NCBI GenBank assembly: GCA_030144965.1
Contig: JAMPUU010000019.1
Span: forward strand, 1 to 64,000
Direction of reading: 5' to 3'
DNA from: Nitrospira sp. BO4
GTDB lineage: Bacteria; Nitrospirota; Nitrospiria; Nitrospirales; Nitrospiraceae
DNA: 64,000 nt
How positions within the stretch are numbered: position 1 is the stretch's first letter; every line of letters begins with the position of its first letter. The notes below the pieces were generated by a model, which ran no database searches, was not told the origin of the DNA, and was given only the letters and a program-made list of their open reading frames with translations. A program made the position numbers and the translations under genes. Positions 56,429-64,000 of this stretch are shown here, in pieces.

Positions 56429-56890
56429 CTAATCCGACTTTCCGGTCGGCTGTGTCGCAGAAGCAGGTGCTGTGGTAGACGCTTCTCCGACCGGGGCAGT
56501 AGCGGCTTGAACTGCGGCCGTAGCAGGCGTGGCCGGAGATGGGCTTGGAGAGGTACCTGCCGGAACTGCAGCAGGCTTGGGGGCAGCAGCAGGTTTGGGC
56601 GGAGGTGTAGCCGGCTTCGGTGGCGCGGGTTTCTCCGGCTTAATGCCTCTTTCCCAGGCCGGACCCGAATACATATCCGCGGTTAACCCCTTCGTCTTCC
56701 ATTTTTCCTCGAAATCGGCCGCGGCTTTGTTGGGGGTTTCACCGATACCTGTCACATCGTTCCAAGGATAAACCTTCGGCCCAATCTGGCAACCGGACTC
56801 TGTCCGTTTCAGGTACAAAGCAATGGGATTGCCCCGGTAGGGTCCAAGAAAAATATGGACAGATCCAACGTACTCGAGCAATGAGGCCAT
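56429..56890 (-). CDS. Hypothetical protein with Pro/Ala-rich C-terminal tail
   Basis: 153 residues from ATG 56890, chosen for GGGGAG with a 5-base gap. Residues 1-80 are folded-looking (YVGSVHIFLGPYRGNPIALYLKRT... WNDVTGIGETPNKAAADFEEKW), while 85-150 are low-complexity Pro/Ala/Thr/Ser. The family is not recognised. It lies downstream of nagZ on the same strand and convergent with the permease gene. Confidence 0.55.
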   Translation of the reverse strand: MASLLEYVGSVHIFLGPYRGNPIALYLKRTESGCQIGPKVYPWNDVTGIGETPNKAAADFEEKWKTKGLTADMYSGPAWERGIKPEKPAPPKPATPPPKPAAAPKPAAVPAGTSPSPSPATPATAAVQAATAPVGEASTTAPASATQPTGKSD

Positions 56891-57004
56891 AAGGCTCCCC
56901 AGAAATGCCCATGATGCCATAAGAAGTGAGAAGGGAGCAAGGCCGACTGAGGCAATCGCTGGGTGTCGGGGGCTGGAGAAAAAGGAAGAGGCGAATTGTC
57001 CCGT

Positions 57005-58111
57005 TCAGGTGTCGATTTTCGAGAATCGCTCGCGAGCCTGATTGATGGAACGCAAGAGGGCCTTGTGGCTTCGGCAGCCGACCGCAAGCTTTGCATCGGA
57101 AATCGTGACCGGTCGATAGGGAAGCAGGAAACGTTCCTTCAATCGACGGATCCGAGCGAGGGATTGTGCCAGCCGTGCAGCAGAAATGTCCCCATTCCCG
57201 ACGGCCTTGTCAACCGCGTTGAACGCGGCCACGACTCTGTTGCGATCTTTGCAGATCAGAGGCATATCGCAGCCGGCCTGAATGGCCTGAACCGTCGCGT
57301 CTCCGATGCCGTAATGATCGATGATCGCGTGCATCTCGAGATCGTCTGTCAATACGACCCCGTCATAGTGCAACTCCTCGCGAAGAAATCTCCCAATAAT
57401 CGCTGGAGACAGCGTCGCCGGGCGGGTGTCGTCCAACGCTTGATACAAAACATGGGCCGTCATCAGCGTCGCTACGCCGTTTGCCACCGCATGCCTGAAC
57501 GGTGGAAACTCAATACGCTCGAGTCGTTCGCGTGCCGCCGTCACGATGGGCAATTCCTTGTGCGAATCCGAAGTGGTGTCGCCATGCCCGGGAAAGTGTT
57601 TCCCACAAGCCACCACACGATTGTCCTGAAGACCACCCACCGTAGCCAACCCTAATTGAGAGACGAGCTCAGGGGCTGAGCCGAAAGCCCGATCACCGAT
57701 CACCGGATTCGTCGGGTTGCTGTTCACATCCAGCACCGGGGACATATTCATGTTGATGCCGACGGCCTTGAGCTCCTTTGCGGTCGTTGCTGCTGCAGCG
57801 TAGGCCAGTTCAGATGAGTGACATCGCCCCAGAACCTCGCATGGCGGGAAGATCGTGAATTCTTTCGGCAACCGTGAGACACGTCCCCCTTCTTGATCGA
57901 TGGAAATTAATAGTGGGGAATGGGGGCTGCAGCGCTGGAGGTGGTTCGTCAAGTCAATGATCTGTGGCACTGAATCGAGGTTTCTCGCAAACAGGATCAC
58001 TCCACCCGGCTTATACTCTGTGATAAGCGCGGCCAGGTCGGATGAAACGGTGGTCCCGTCGAACCCTATCATGAAGAGCTGGCCGATCTGGTCGCGAGAA
58101 ATGGTCTGCAT
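57005..58111 (-). CDS. nagZ: Beta-N-acetylhexosaminidase, GH3 family
   Basis: Cytoplasmic peptidoglycan-recycling hydrolase that removes GlcNAc from muropeptides. 368 residues, a single GH3 barrel. The KHFPGHGDTTSDSH segment carries the His/Asp dyad, and VVLTDDLEMHA carries the nucleophile Asp. SIDQEGGRVSRL is also a family hallmark. The C terminus is slightly longer than the minimal enzyme. It lies 12 bp from pepA on the same strand. Confidence 0.94.
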   Translation of the reverse strand: MQTISRDQIGQLFMIGFDGTTVSSDLAALITEYKPGGVILFARNLDSVPQIIDLTNHLQRCSPHSPLLISIDQEGGRVSRLPKEFTIFPPCEVLGRCHSSELAYAAAATTAKELKAVGINMNMSPVLDVNSNPTNPVIGDRAFGSAPELVSQLGLATVGGLQDNRVVACGKHFPGHGDTTSDSHKELPIVTAARERLERIEFPPFRHAVANGVATLMTAHVLYQALDDTRPATLSPAIIGRFLREELHYDGVVLTDDLEMHAIIDHYGIGDATVQAIQAGCDMPLICKDRNRVVAAFNAVDKAVGNGDISAARLAQSLARIRRLKERFLLPYRPVTISDAKLAVGCRSHKALLRSINQARERFSKIDT

Positions 58112-58123
58112 TCGTTCTCTCGT

Positions 58124-59635
58124 TTACAGGGAGCGAGTGATGAGGAACTGGATCAACAGCCTGGTCCCAATGCCGGTAGGGCCTTTGGGAATATACGCCC
58201 GTTCTCGTTCGCTCCAATCGGTGCTGGCGATGTCGAGATGGATCCAGGGACAGTCGCCGACGAACTTGCTCAAGAACAGAGCCGCCGTGATCATGCCGCC
58301 CCCACGTCCGCCGATATTCCGCATGTCGGCCACATCGCTGCGTAATTGCTCAAAATACTCGTCCCACAGCGGCATTTCCCACACGCGCTCACCCGCGCGG
58401 AGACCGGCCTTACGGATGGCGTCTTTCAAGTTCGCATCCGTGCCGAACATGCCGATCGCGAACTGACCGAGCGCGACGACACACGCCCCTGTCAGCGTGG
58501 CAATGTCGATGAGCGCGGCCGGTTTGAATCGGGTTGCGTAGGCAAGGCCGTCAGAAAGGATCAGGCGACCCTCGGCATCGGTGTTCTGCACTTCCACCGT
58601 CTTGCCGGAAAGCGTCTTGACGACGTCACCGGGCCTCATCGCCCGTCCCCCGGGCATATTCTCCGCCGCCGGAAGAATGCTGATGAGATTGAGGGGCAGC
58701 TTCAGCCGAGCTGCCGCTCGCATCGCAGCCAGCACCTCTGCTCCGCCGGTCATGTCGGCCTTCATCTGTTCCATATTCTCTGCGGGCTTGAGAGAGATCC
58801 CGCCAGTGTCGAACGTGATGGTCTTCCCGACGAGAACCACCGGCCGGTCGTCTTTCTTCTTGGCTCCGTGGTACTGGAGAATGATGAATTTCGGCGGTTC
58901 ATGGCTGCCTTTCGCCACACCGAGTAACGCGCCCATGCCAAGTTCTTCTATGTCCTTCTGCTCGAGGATTTTCAGACTGATGCCGGCTTCCTTCGCCACG
59001 GCCTTCGCCTCGATGGCGATCTTCGTCGGTGTCATCACATTGGAAGGATGGTTGCATAGGTCCCGGACAAACACGGTGGCTTCAGCCGTCGCGACACCGC
59101 GACGAATCCCTTCAGACAACTGACGCAGTTGAGTTTTCTGAGGAGCCAGAATGGTCATTGCCGTCACGTCCCTACCTGTTGGAGTGTCACTCCGATAGGC
59201 GGTAAATTGATAGCTCCCCAAGATGGCTCCTTCGGCCATGGCCTGTGCCACATCCATCGGTGAGGTGCCGCGAGGCACTAGGCTCGGCAGCGCCACCGTA
59301 AAAACGCTGGATTTCGCTTGGCGCACTCGTTTAACCGCATGTCCCAGAGCTTGGCGAATCTGATCCAACCCCAGCTCATGTTTCTTGCCGAGACCGACAA
59401 GAATCAGCCGCTTTGCTGGAATTTTTCCATGCGTATGGAACAGCACCACCTCATTAGCCCTTCCTTCAAACTCCTTCGATTGCAGAAGTTCGTTGAGCGA
59501 TCCACCGAGAGACCGGTCCAACACCGCCCCGTCTTCTTTGGACCATCCCGCTCCTTCACAATGCAGGATGACCAGCGCATCCGTCATCTCGGTGTTAACC
59601 CGTCCTTGTTTTGGCTCAACCCGCATGATCTGCAT
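58124..59635 (-). CDS. pepA: Leucyl aminopeptidase (M17)
   Basis: Two-metal cytosolic aminopeptidase of 503 residues. The C-terminal catalytic domain (about 170-490) contains VGKTITFDTGGISLKP, DMTGGAE and the signature NTDAEGRL; zinc ligands lie in the Lys/Asp/Asp/Glu positions of these blocks. The N-terminal domain (about 1-165) is the usual M17 regulatory module. The start is ATG 59635, with an alternative Met three codons on. Confidence 0.95.
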   Translation of the reverse strand: MQIMRVEPKQGRVNTEMTDALVILHCEGAGWSKEDGAVLDRSLGGSLNELLQSKEFEGRANEVVLFHTHGKIPAKRLILVGLGKKHELGLDQIRQALGHAVKRVRQAKSSVFTVALPSLVPRGTSPMDVAQAMAEGAILGSYQFTAYRSDTPTGRDVTAMTILAPQKTQLRQLSEGIRRGVATAEATVFVRDLCNHPSNVMTPTKIAIEAKAVAKEAGISLKILEQKDIEELGMGALLGVAKGSHEPPKFIILQYHGAKKKDDRPVVLVGKTITFDTGGISLKPAENMEQMKADMTGGAEVLAAMRAAARLKLPLNLISILPAAENMPGGRAMRPGDVVKTLSGKTVEVQNTDAEGRLILSDGLAYATRFKPAALIDIATLTGACVVALGQFAIGMFGTDANLKDAIRKAGLRAGERVWEMPLWDEYFEQLRSDVADMRNIGGRGGGMITAALFLSKFVGDCPWIHLDIASTDWSERERAYIPKGPTGIGTRLLIQFLITRSL

Positions 59636-59727
59636 TCGGTTCTCCTTTGTATGTCAGTCGGCCGATGTCATCCGTCGATCACCGATCATCCCCGGCCTTC
59701 ACACATCCCACGTGACGAGTGATGGCC

Positions 59728-60363
59728 TTATACTCCCCGCATATCGGGTGCCCAAATATGCTTGTGCAGTTGCAGCTGAAGGCGAATTGGCAGACGATCT
59801 GCCAGCAGCCATTCAGCCAAGTGGCGGGGATCCAGTGTGCCGAATACCGGACTGAAGAGGACAGGACAGCGTTCGGGCAGTCGGAAGCGATCCAGAACGT
59901 GTTTCGCCCATTCATAATCACGGCGGTCTTGGATGACAAATTTCACTTCATCCTGTGGTCGTAACCGTTCCACATTGGACCAGTGCATCCGTTCCATCAT
60001 GCCGCTCCCTGGACATTTCACATCCAGAATGATGCGCACGGAGGGGTCGACGACGGACGTATCGACGGCCCCGCTGGTTTCGAGGAGAACCGTGAGTCCT
60101 TCCTCACACAACCGACGCAGCAACGCGGCCGTGTCCGCTTGTGCCAACGGTTCACCTCCTGTGACCTCCACCAGCGGACAGCCGTAGGAGCGCACCTGTT
60201 CGAGAATGTACTCAATGGACTGGTCCGTTCCTCCGAAGAACGCGTACTCCGTGTCACACCAGACGCAACGAAGCGGGCAACCGGTCAGGCGTACGAATAC
60301 GCAGGGCTTCCCGGCGAAGGTGGATTCGCCCTGAACACTATGGAAGATTTCTGTCACGCGCAT
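59728..60363 (-). CDS. queE: 7-carboxy-7-deazaguanine synthase
   Basis: Radical SAM enzyme of queuosine/7-deazaguanine biosynthesis. 211 residues with the cluster motif C29-x3-C33-x2-C36 (TGCPLRCVWCDT), the substrate-recognition FHSVQGESTFAG start, EVTGGEPLAQ and the ILDVKCPGSG stretch. Residue count matches the compact QueE type. No queC/D/F lies in the window. It is 92 bp after pepA on the same strand. Confidence 0.94.
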   Translation of the reverse strand: MRVTEIFHSVQGESTFAGKPCVFVRLTGCPLRCVWCDTEYAFFGGTDQSIEYILEQVRSYGCPLVEVTGGEPLAQADTAALLRRLCEEGLTVLLETSGAVDTSVVDPSVRIILDVKCPGSGMMERMHWSNVERLRPQDEVKFVIQDRRDYEWAKHVLDRFRLPERCPVLFSPVFGTLDPRHLAEWLLADRLPIRLQLQLHKHIWAPDMRGV

Positions 60364-60441
60364 GAGAAAGGTGTGGGCTCGCCGATGTGTCGGTCGGGGG
60401 ATTCGGCGAGGGAGATAGTGGATCTGATCACAAGCCGTCGC

Positions 60442-61122
60442 TCATTGCCATTTGACAACAGGCCAGTTCTTACGCCGGGCGATGGAGGCCATTCCACGAA
60501 TGGGATTTACCACCGTCGGGTGTCCTACGGCACGGAGCAAGTCCAAATCACCGGGGCTGTCTCCATAGGCGTAGCACTGGGACAGATCAAGCGTCAGTTC
60601 ATGGGTTAATCGATCGATGAGTTGGCGTTTCCCCTCTCCATATGGAAGGGGAGGCACAAGGAAGCCGGTGTAGAGGCCGTTCTGTTGCTGCAACTGACTG
60701 GCAAAGCACCGATCGGCCCGAAGTGCGTCAGCGACGGGGGCGATCAGGAAATCGATGGAACCCGTCACGAAGATAATGGCATGGCCGGCCCGGCGATGCT
60801 CGTCGAGCATACGCATGGCTGTGGGAGAGACACGAGGACATAATTCCTCTCGACAGAATTCCTCACCCAAGGGTTGGATCACTTGCGAAGGCTTCCCGGC
60901 CAGGTAGAGCTTTCGTTCGCGGAGCGGATGTAACGACAGGGGCGGGAAATGCCGCAGGAGCCAAGACACACTTTCGCGAGCTTCGGGCCAGCCGATGATA
61001 CCGCGGCGCCACAGCCAGCGGAAAAATCTCACTTCGCTCGCTTCGCCAGGCAAGATGGTATTGTCGACATCAAAGAATGCCGCAACGGTGGCGGAAAGGC
61101 TTCGTTGATCAGTCCGTATCAT
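60442..61122 (-). CDS. HAD-superfamily phosphatase, SerB-like
   Basis: 226 residues from ATG 61122 (a longer in-frame start at 61212 is less likely; no ribosome-binding site settles it). HAD motif I is FFDVDNTIL with nucleophile Asp18 and Asp20; motif II Thr lies in FVTGSIDFL; motif III/IV in YAYGDSPGDLDLL. A cap of ~80 residues sits between motifs I and II (type IB), as in PSPase/CicA-like enzymes. Substrate unknown. Confidence 0.85.
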   Translation of the reverse strand: MIRTDQRSLSATVAAFFDVDNTILPGEASEVRFFRWLWRRGIIGWPEARESVSWLLRHFPPLSLHPLRERKLYLAGKPSQVIQPLGEEFCREELCPRVSPTAMRMLDEHRRAGHAIIFVTGSIDFLIAPVADALRADRCFASQLQQQNGLYTGFLVPPLPYGEGKRQLIDRLTHELTLDLSQCYAYGDSPGDLDLLRAVGHPTVVNPIRGMASIARRKNWPVVKWQ

Positions 61123-61178
61123 AAAAGCGCCGACCGAGTTACAAAATGAGAGGCCAATTCTACCGGAGGCATGGTTCA

Positions 61179-61208
61179 TTGACAAGAATTTTACCCTACT
61201 TCTATAAT
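61179..61208 (+). promoter_or_regulatory. Consensus sigma-70-type promoter for tRNA-Leu(GAG)
   Basis: TTGACA (61179-61184) and TATAAT (61203-61208) are both exact consensus, 18 bp apart, about 68 bp before the tRNA. It is the best promoter match I noticed in the window. Confidence 0.7.
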
Positions 61209-61276
61209 GCACCTCCTTTCCCCTCTATGCTGACCAAAGGCCTTGATGCAGGCTTCGTGTCAGCATCCTGCTGAGT

Positions 61277-61360
61277 GCCGAAGTGGTGGAATGGCAGACA
61301 CGCACGTTTGAGGGGCGTGTGGCGAAAGCCGTGCGGGTTCAAGTCCCGCCTTCGGCACCA
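61277..61360 (+). tRNA. tRNA-Leu (GAG)
   Basis: 84 nt with CCA encoded (61358-61360). Acceptor GCCGAAG/CTTCGGC, anticodon stem CACGT/GCGTG with loop TTGAGGG giving GAG, long variable arm and T-arm GCGGG-TTCAAGT-CCCGC. It directly abuts an integrase gene and is the probable attachment site. Confidence 0.95.
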
Positions 61361-61366
61361 TCTTTC

Positions 61367-62506
61367 TCAGAGCGTAGTGATTTCCGAGACTTGGTGAGGG
61401 GCGGTCTGGCGACGTGTTATAAGCGTGTTAAGACTTGCCATCGCAGCGTCTAACTTTTCTGCTTTAACAGTGCGGTAGCGTAGAAACATTTCGACCGAGG
61501 AATGACCGACGATTTTCATGATCGTTTCGGTATCGACCCCAGCATCTGCCAGATTGGTGACTGCACAGTGCCGAAGGTCATGGAAGATGAAATCTTCAAT
61601 GCCCTGCTCTCGGCAAAGCCGCTGGACCTCCCGATAGGTATGGTTCAGTTTGCTCCCATCCTTATGGAACACTAGGCCCTGAATGCGCGTCACCCCGTCA
61701 AGGCTCCTATGACGCTGGAGTTCACGACGTAGAGTTGCTGTGATGGGTACCAGGCGCTCCTGCCCTGTCTTGGTCAGATGTCCTGGAAGAAAGATTCGCC
61801 CCTTATCCAGGTCTACCCGGTCCCACGTGAGGGTAAGGATCTCTTCTAATCGCATGCCCGTGTGATAGCCAGTCAATAAAACGGGCTTAAACCATTCAGG
61901 TGCAGCCGTGTAGAGTCTTTCCCACTCAGCTGGCTCTAAAACTCGATTCCTTGCATTCTTTGGCTTTGGAGCCGCTACGAGCGAAGCAACATTGCGAGTT
62001 ACAAGATCCCGCTTCATTGCGTGCTTCATCATGTGCTTCAAAATATTATGATCCACATTGACTGTGGCGATTGCCCGGCACTTGCCTCGATCTTGCCTAA
62101 AGGATTCCACATCCTTTGCGGTCAGCTCGCTGAGCAATCGATGCTTACCAAAAAATGGGACTATAACCCGGTCAATACGCTGACAGCGCTCCTTGTAAGA
62201 CCGAAGCCGTTTTACTTCCTCTATTATTTTGTACTCGTCGGCCCATTGTCCAAGAGTGCTAATCCCATTTCCAACCCTCTCAGTGCACATTGTTCCGGCT
62301 AAGATCTTGGCCTTTATCACTGCCTCATGATCTTGGGCTATTTTTTTGTTAAGGCAGCCCACACGCCAGCGTTTCAGTTTGCCCAAACCTTCTGGAGCCA
62401 GCTGAAGAGTCTTGCCGTCATCGAAGACCCTCAATTCAACATAATAGCTCCTATCTGGGCGCTTGCCCTCCTTGGTATACGTCCATAACCGTTTGGTCAG
62501 TCCCAT
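61367..62506 (-). CDS. Tyrosine integrase
   Basis: Site-specific recombinase of 379 residues from ATG 62506, preceded by GGGGGATG. An N-terminal arm-binding domain (about 1-75), core-binding domain (about 82-170) and catalytic domain carry Arg219 (TGMRLEEIL), Lys246 (HLTKTGQ), His309/Arg312 (FHDLRHCA), His335 (VGHSSVEM) and nucleophile Tyr344. The set is complete, so the enzyme should be active. Its 3' end abuts the tRNA-Leu attachment site. Confidence 0.95.
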   Translation of the reverse strand: MGLTKRLWTYTKEGKRPDRSYYVELRVFDDGKTLQLAPEGLGKLKRWRVGCLNKKIAQDHEAVIKAKILAGTMCTERVGNGISTLGQWADEYKIIEEVKRLRSYKERCQRIDRVIVPFFGKHRLLSELTAKDVESFRQDRGKCRAIATVNVDHNILKHMMKHAMKRDLVTRNVASLVAAPKPKNARNRVLEPAEWERLYTAAPEWFKPVLLTGYHTGMRLEEILTLTWDRVDLDKGRIFLPGHLTKTGQERLVPITATLRRELQRHRSLDGVTRIQGLVFHKDGSKLNHTYREVQRLCREQGIEDFIFHDLRHCAVTNLADAGVDTETIMKIVGHSSVEMFLRYRTVKAEKLDAAMASLNTLITRRQTAPHQVSEITTL

Positions 62507-62510
62507 AGAC

Positions 62511-62717
62511 TCATCCCCCTTTCTTGATTGATCGTTCACCTATCAACTCTGCCACTGTGACACCTAAAGCCTTTGCTAAACGCCTCAAGGTACTCAGGCG
62601 AGGGTCATATCCACCCGCTTCAATCCGAGCTAGAGTAGCGACCGCAACGCCTGAGGCTTTCTTGAGTGCTCTCAAGCTCACCCCCTTTCCTTCTCGAATG
62701 GCTCTCAATTCTGTCAC
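62511..62717 (-). CDS. XRE-family HTH regulator
   Basis: 68 residues, a single Cro/CI-type HTH: TELRAIREGKGVSLRALKKASGVAVATLARIEAG, then LSTLRRLAKALGVTVAELIG. It likely regulates the integrase or element genes. It ends 4 bp before the integrase start, so the two are probably co-transcribed. Confidence 0.9.
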   Translation of the reverse strand: MTELRAIREGKGVSLRALKKASGVAVATLARIEAGGYDPRLSTLRRLAKALGVTVAELIGERSIKKGG

Positions 62718-62750
62718 GGGTCAGATGCTCTCATATGTGAGAACACACTG

Positions 62751-62960
62751 TCAACCCCATTTAGCCACCGGCATGACCGTCTGTTGTTGGATCCACTTAT
62801 CCAACTGCTCCAGGTCAAACTTGGTCAGCCGACCAACCTTCATATAGGGAATCCGCTTCTGGCTGGTCATTGTGTAGAGGGTATAGACAGACAAGCCGGT
62901 ATATTGTGCTGCTTCCTGAACCGTCAGCAATCGTCGTTCTATGGCGGTCTCACGATTCAT
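62751..62960 (-). CDS. Excisionase-like HTH protein
   Basis: 69 residues with a MerR/AlpA-type HTH: LLTVQEAAQYTGLSVYTLYTMTSQKRIPYMKVGRLTKF, followed by a short helix (LEQLDKWIQQQ). Such proteins act as excisionases or activators in integrative elements. GGAAGG lies upstream of the ATG. Confidence 0.85.
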   Translation of the reverse strand: MNRETAIERRLLTVQEAAQYTGLSVYTLYTMTSQKRIPYMKVGRLTKFDLEQLDKWIQQQTVMPVAKWG

Positions 62961-63133
62961 TCATACCTTCCTTTCAGCTGTTACAGGTCTGATTCACAAC
63001 CTATTGAAATTACGCAATGTGCTATTGCTGCTCTTTTTGTATATTTCCAAAGGACACTCGGAACCCCTTACTGTCAGGCAAATCTACAAAGTGTGAGCAC
63101 AGACTTACCCAGACGAGCCTAGACTAGCCGAGA

Positions 63134-63331
63134 CTACCTGCGCTCATTGAGCCATTTCAGTACCGTTTGGAGGTGATACCGCCTCAGGCGATTTCTGCCG
63201 ATAGATGGCAATCCCTGGTTCCTCCAACGTCGGATTGTGGATGGGCTGTAGCCGAGGTAAACCCGTAGATCGGGTTCGCTCAGATACCTGTCGTTCTGGT
63301 TCTTCTCCATGTTGGTCATTGCACTTGGCAT
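63134..63331 (-). CDS. HTH protein, excisionase-like
   Basis: 65 residues from the second of two adjacent ATGs (63331), which has GGAGG 6 bases upstream. The HTH pattern is YLSEPDLRVYLGYSPSTIRRWRNQGLPSIGRNRLRRYHLQTVLKWL. It differs clearly from the 62751-62960 protein, so the element carries two excisionase-type HTH genes. Confidence 0.8.
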   Translation of the reverse strand: MPSAMTNMEKNQNDRYLSEPDLRVYLGYSPSTIRRWRNQGLPSIGRNRLRRYHLQTVLKWLNERR

Positions 63332-63369
63332 CATTGCCCTCCAGTTAACTTTGTAAGTTGTAGCCCACG

Positions 63370-64000
63370 CTATCCAGCCATTTGCTGTCCCATCCCTAGA
63401 GTCTCAGGGGCGGGACCGTAATTCTTCTCATAAACTATGCGAGGCCGACCTTTGGCACCTTGGACCCGCTTGGCGATGGCATACCCCTCTTCCAACAGTT
63501 GCTTCAGTGCGATGTCTACGTTGATGCGTCGTTTGTTGAGTGCTTCTGCTATATCCACAGAAGTGCCTTCCTGCCCTTGATCCAACCAACCTCGAACGGC
63601 TGCCAATGTTCTGGCAAGTTCCTCGGCCTGAATGTCCCCCAAAGTCCATTCCCCTGGCCCTTTGAAATGAAACATCCATTCCGTACGCTCCACCAATTTC
63701 CCTTCGACATGCAGGACACGCTTAGTCTTCTCGTCATTCTGAACGGCGGCTAGACGAAGGATTTGCTTCGCAGCGGCACGGATAACGAACGAACCGGCCA
63801 CACTCTCGCCCGATTTGGTATCGTGGGTTATCAAGAGCACGGCGGTTCCGCTACTCTCGCAAATCTTATTGAATTCATTCATGACTGGGGCCATGCCTCC
63901 TGCCTGATTCATGGATTCTGCTCCTCCAGGAAGCATGAGATAGAGGGCATCCACGATCAGAAGGCGAGGGCGAATTTCATCTATTGCTCGTCCTAGGTCA
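63370..64000 (-). CDS. RepA-like RecA-fold ATPase (C-terminal part, truncated by window edge)
   Basis: The open frame continues past base 64000. The visible ~210 residues begin within the ATPase core: RAIDEIRPRLLIVDALYLML is a Walker B strand (hydrophobic stretch ending in Asp), followed by VLLITHDTKSG and a VAGSFVIRAAAKQILRL segment typical of phage/plasmid RepA-like AAA proteins. The C-terminal third is a winged-helix-like domain (VDIAEALNKRRINVDIALKQLLEEGYAIAKRV). It may unwind DNA for element replication. The Walker A motif is outside the window. Confidence 0.8.
   Translation of the reverse strand, partial: DLGRAIDEIRPRLLIVDALYLMLPGGAESMNQAGGMAPVMNEFNKICESSGTAVLLITHDTKSGESVAGSFVIRAAAKQILRLAAVQNDEKTKRVLHVEGKLVERTEWMFHFKGPGEWTLGDIQAEELARTLAAVRGWLDQGQEGTSVDIAEALNKRRINVDIALKQLLEEGYAIAKRVQGAKGRPRIVYEKNYGPAPETLGMGQQMAG

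Larger units (their letters stand above)
61337..64000. mobile_element. Left end of an integrative element at tRNA-Leu(GAG)
   Basis: Immediately after the tRNA come a tyrosine integrase ending 6 bp from the CCA, an XRE regulator, two excisionase-like HTH genes and a RepA-like ATPase, all minus strand. This is the typical leading module of a tRNA-borne integrative element. The right boundary and its second att copy lie beyond the window. Confidence 0.8.

Overview
The window looks like a chromosomal segment of a Nitrospira-type (phylum Nitrospirota) bacterium. This is an inference from overall protein character: Gram-negative outer-membrane and lipoproteins, two tandem-PDZ HtrA proteases, dispersed tRNAs, many small lineage-style hypothetical proteins and a haem-porin fusion. 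No rRNA or other phylogenetic marker is present to prove it. Conserved housekeeping blocks alternate with small accessory stretches, several of which sit against tRNA genes or tRNA remnants.

0-6 kb: the tail of an unknown gene with a strong hairpin, an uncharacterised kilobase, then a minus-strand stress block (HtrA protease, two Hsp20 chaperones, an atypical receiver-like protein, a secreted protein). 6-11 kb: an accessory stretch between two degenerate copies of a ~160-bp sequence ending in tRNA-Leu-like 3' ends. It holds short ORFs, a lone CheY-like receiver, an HTH protein and a zinc ribbon. 11-15 kb: a Sel1-repeat protein, a 751-residue secreted protein built from 14 repeats, and a Tat-exported PLP aminotransferase-fold protein. 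15-26 kb: gcvP, a membrane NTF2-like protein, a response regulator/histidine kinase/HtrA cluster, purU, rimO and a gamma-carbonic-anhydrase-family protein.

26-30 kb: a defence-type scar with an AbiEi/AbiEii-like toxin-antitoxin pair, abutting C-terminal remnants of type I HsdS and HsdM, and an ORF6N gene. 30-36 kb: a tightly packed minus-strand operon trmFO-xerC-hslV-hslU-argB-M28 peptidase. 36-40.3 kb: a putative island bounded by tRNA-Val(CAC) and a 28/30-identical copy of its 3' end. It contains a broken integrase, a lipoprotein cytochrome c and a fused monohaem cytochrome/outer-membrane barrel resembling Cyc2.

40-50 kb: lipoproteins, a DksA-type regulator, recR-ybaB-dnaX with the SRP RNA, tRNA-Ser and tRNA-Leu, then tig-clpP-clpX. 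50-61 kb: paired PilZ-like proteins, TatA with a long tail, an M24 peptidase, a class I amidotransferase, an APC permease and a minus-strand run nagZ-pepA-queE-HAD phosphatase. From 61.3 kb to the right edge an integrative element begins at tRNA-Leu(GAG): tyrosine integrase, XRE regulator, two excisionase-like HTH proteins and a RecA-fold (RepA-like) ATPase cut by the window end.
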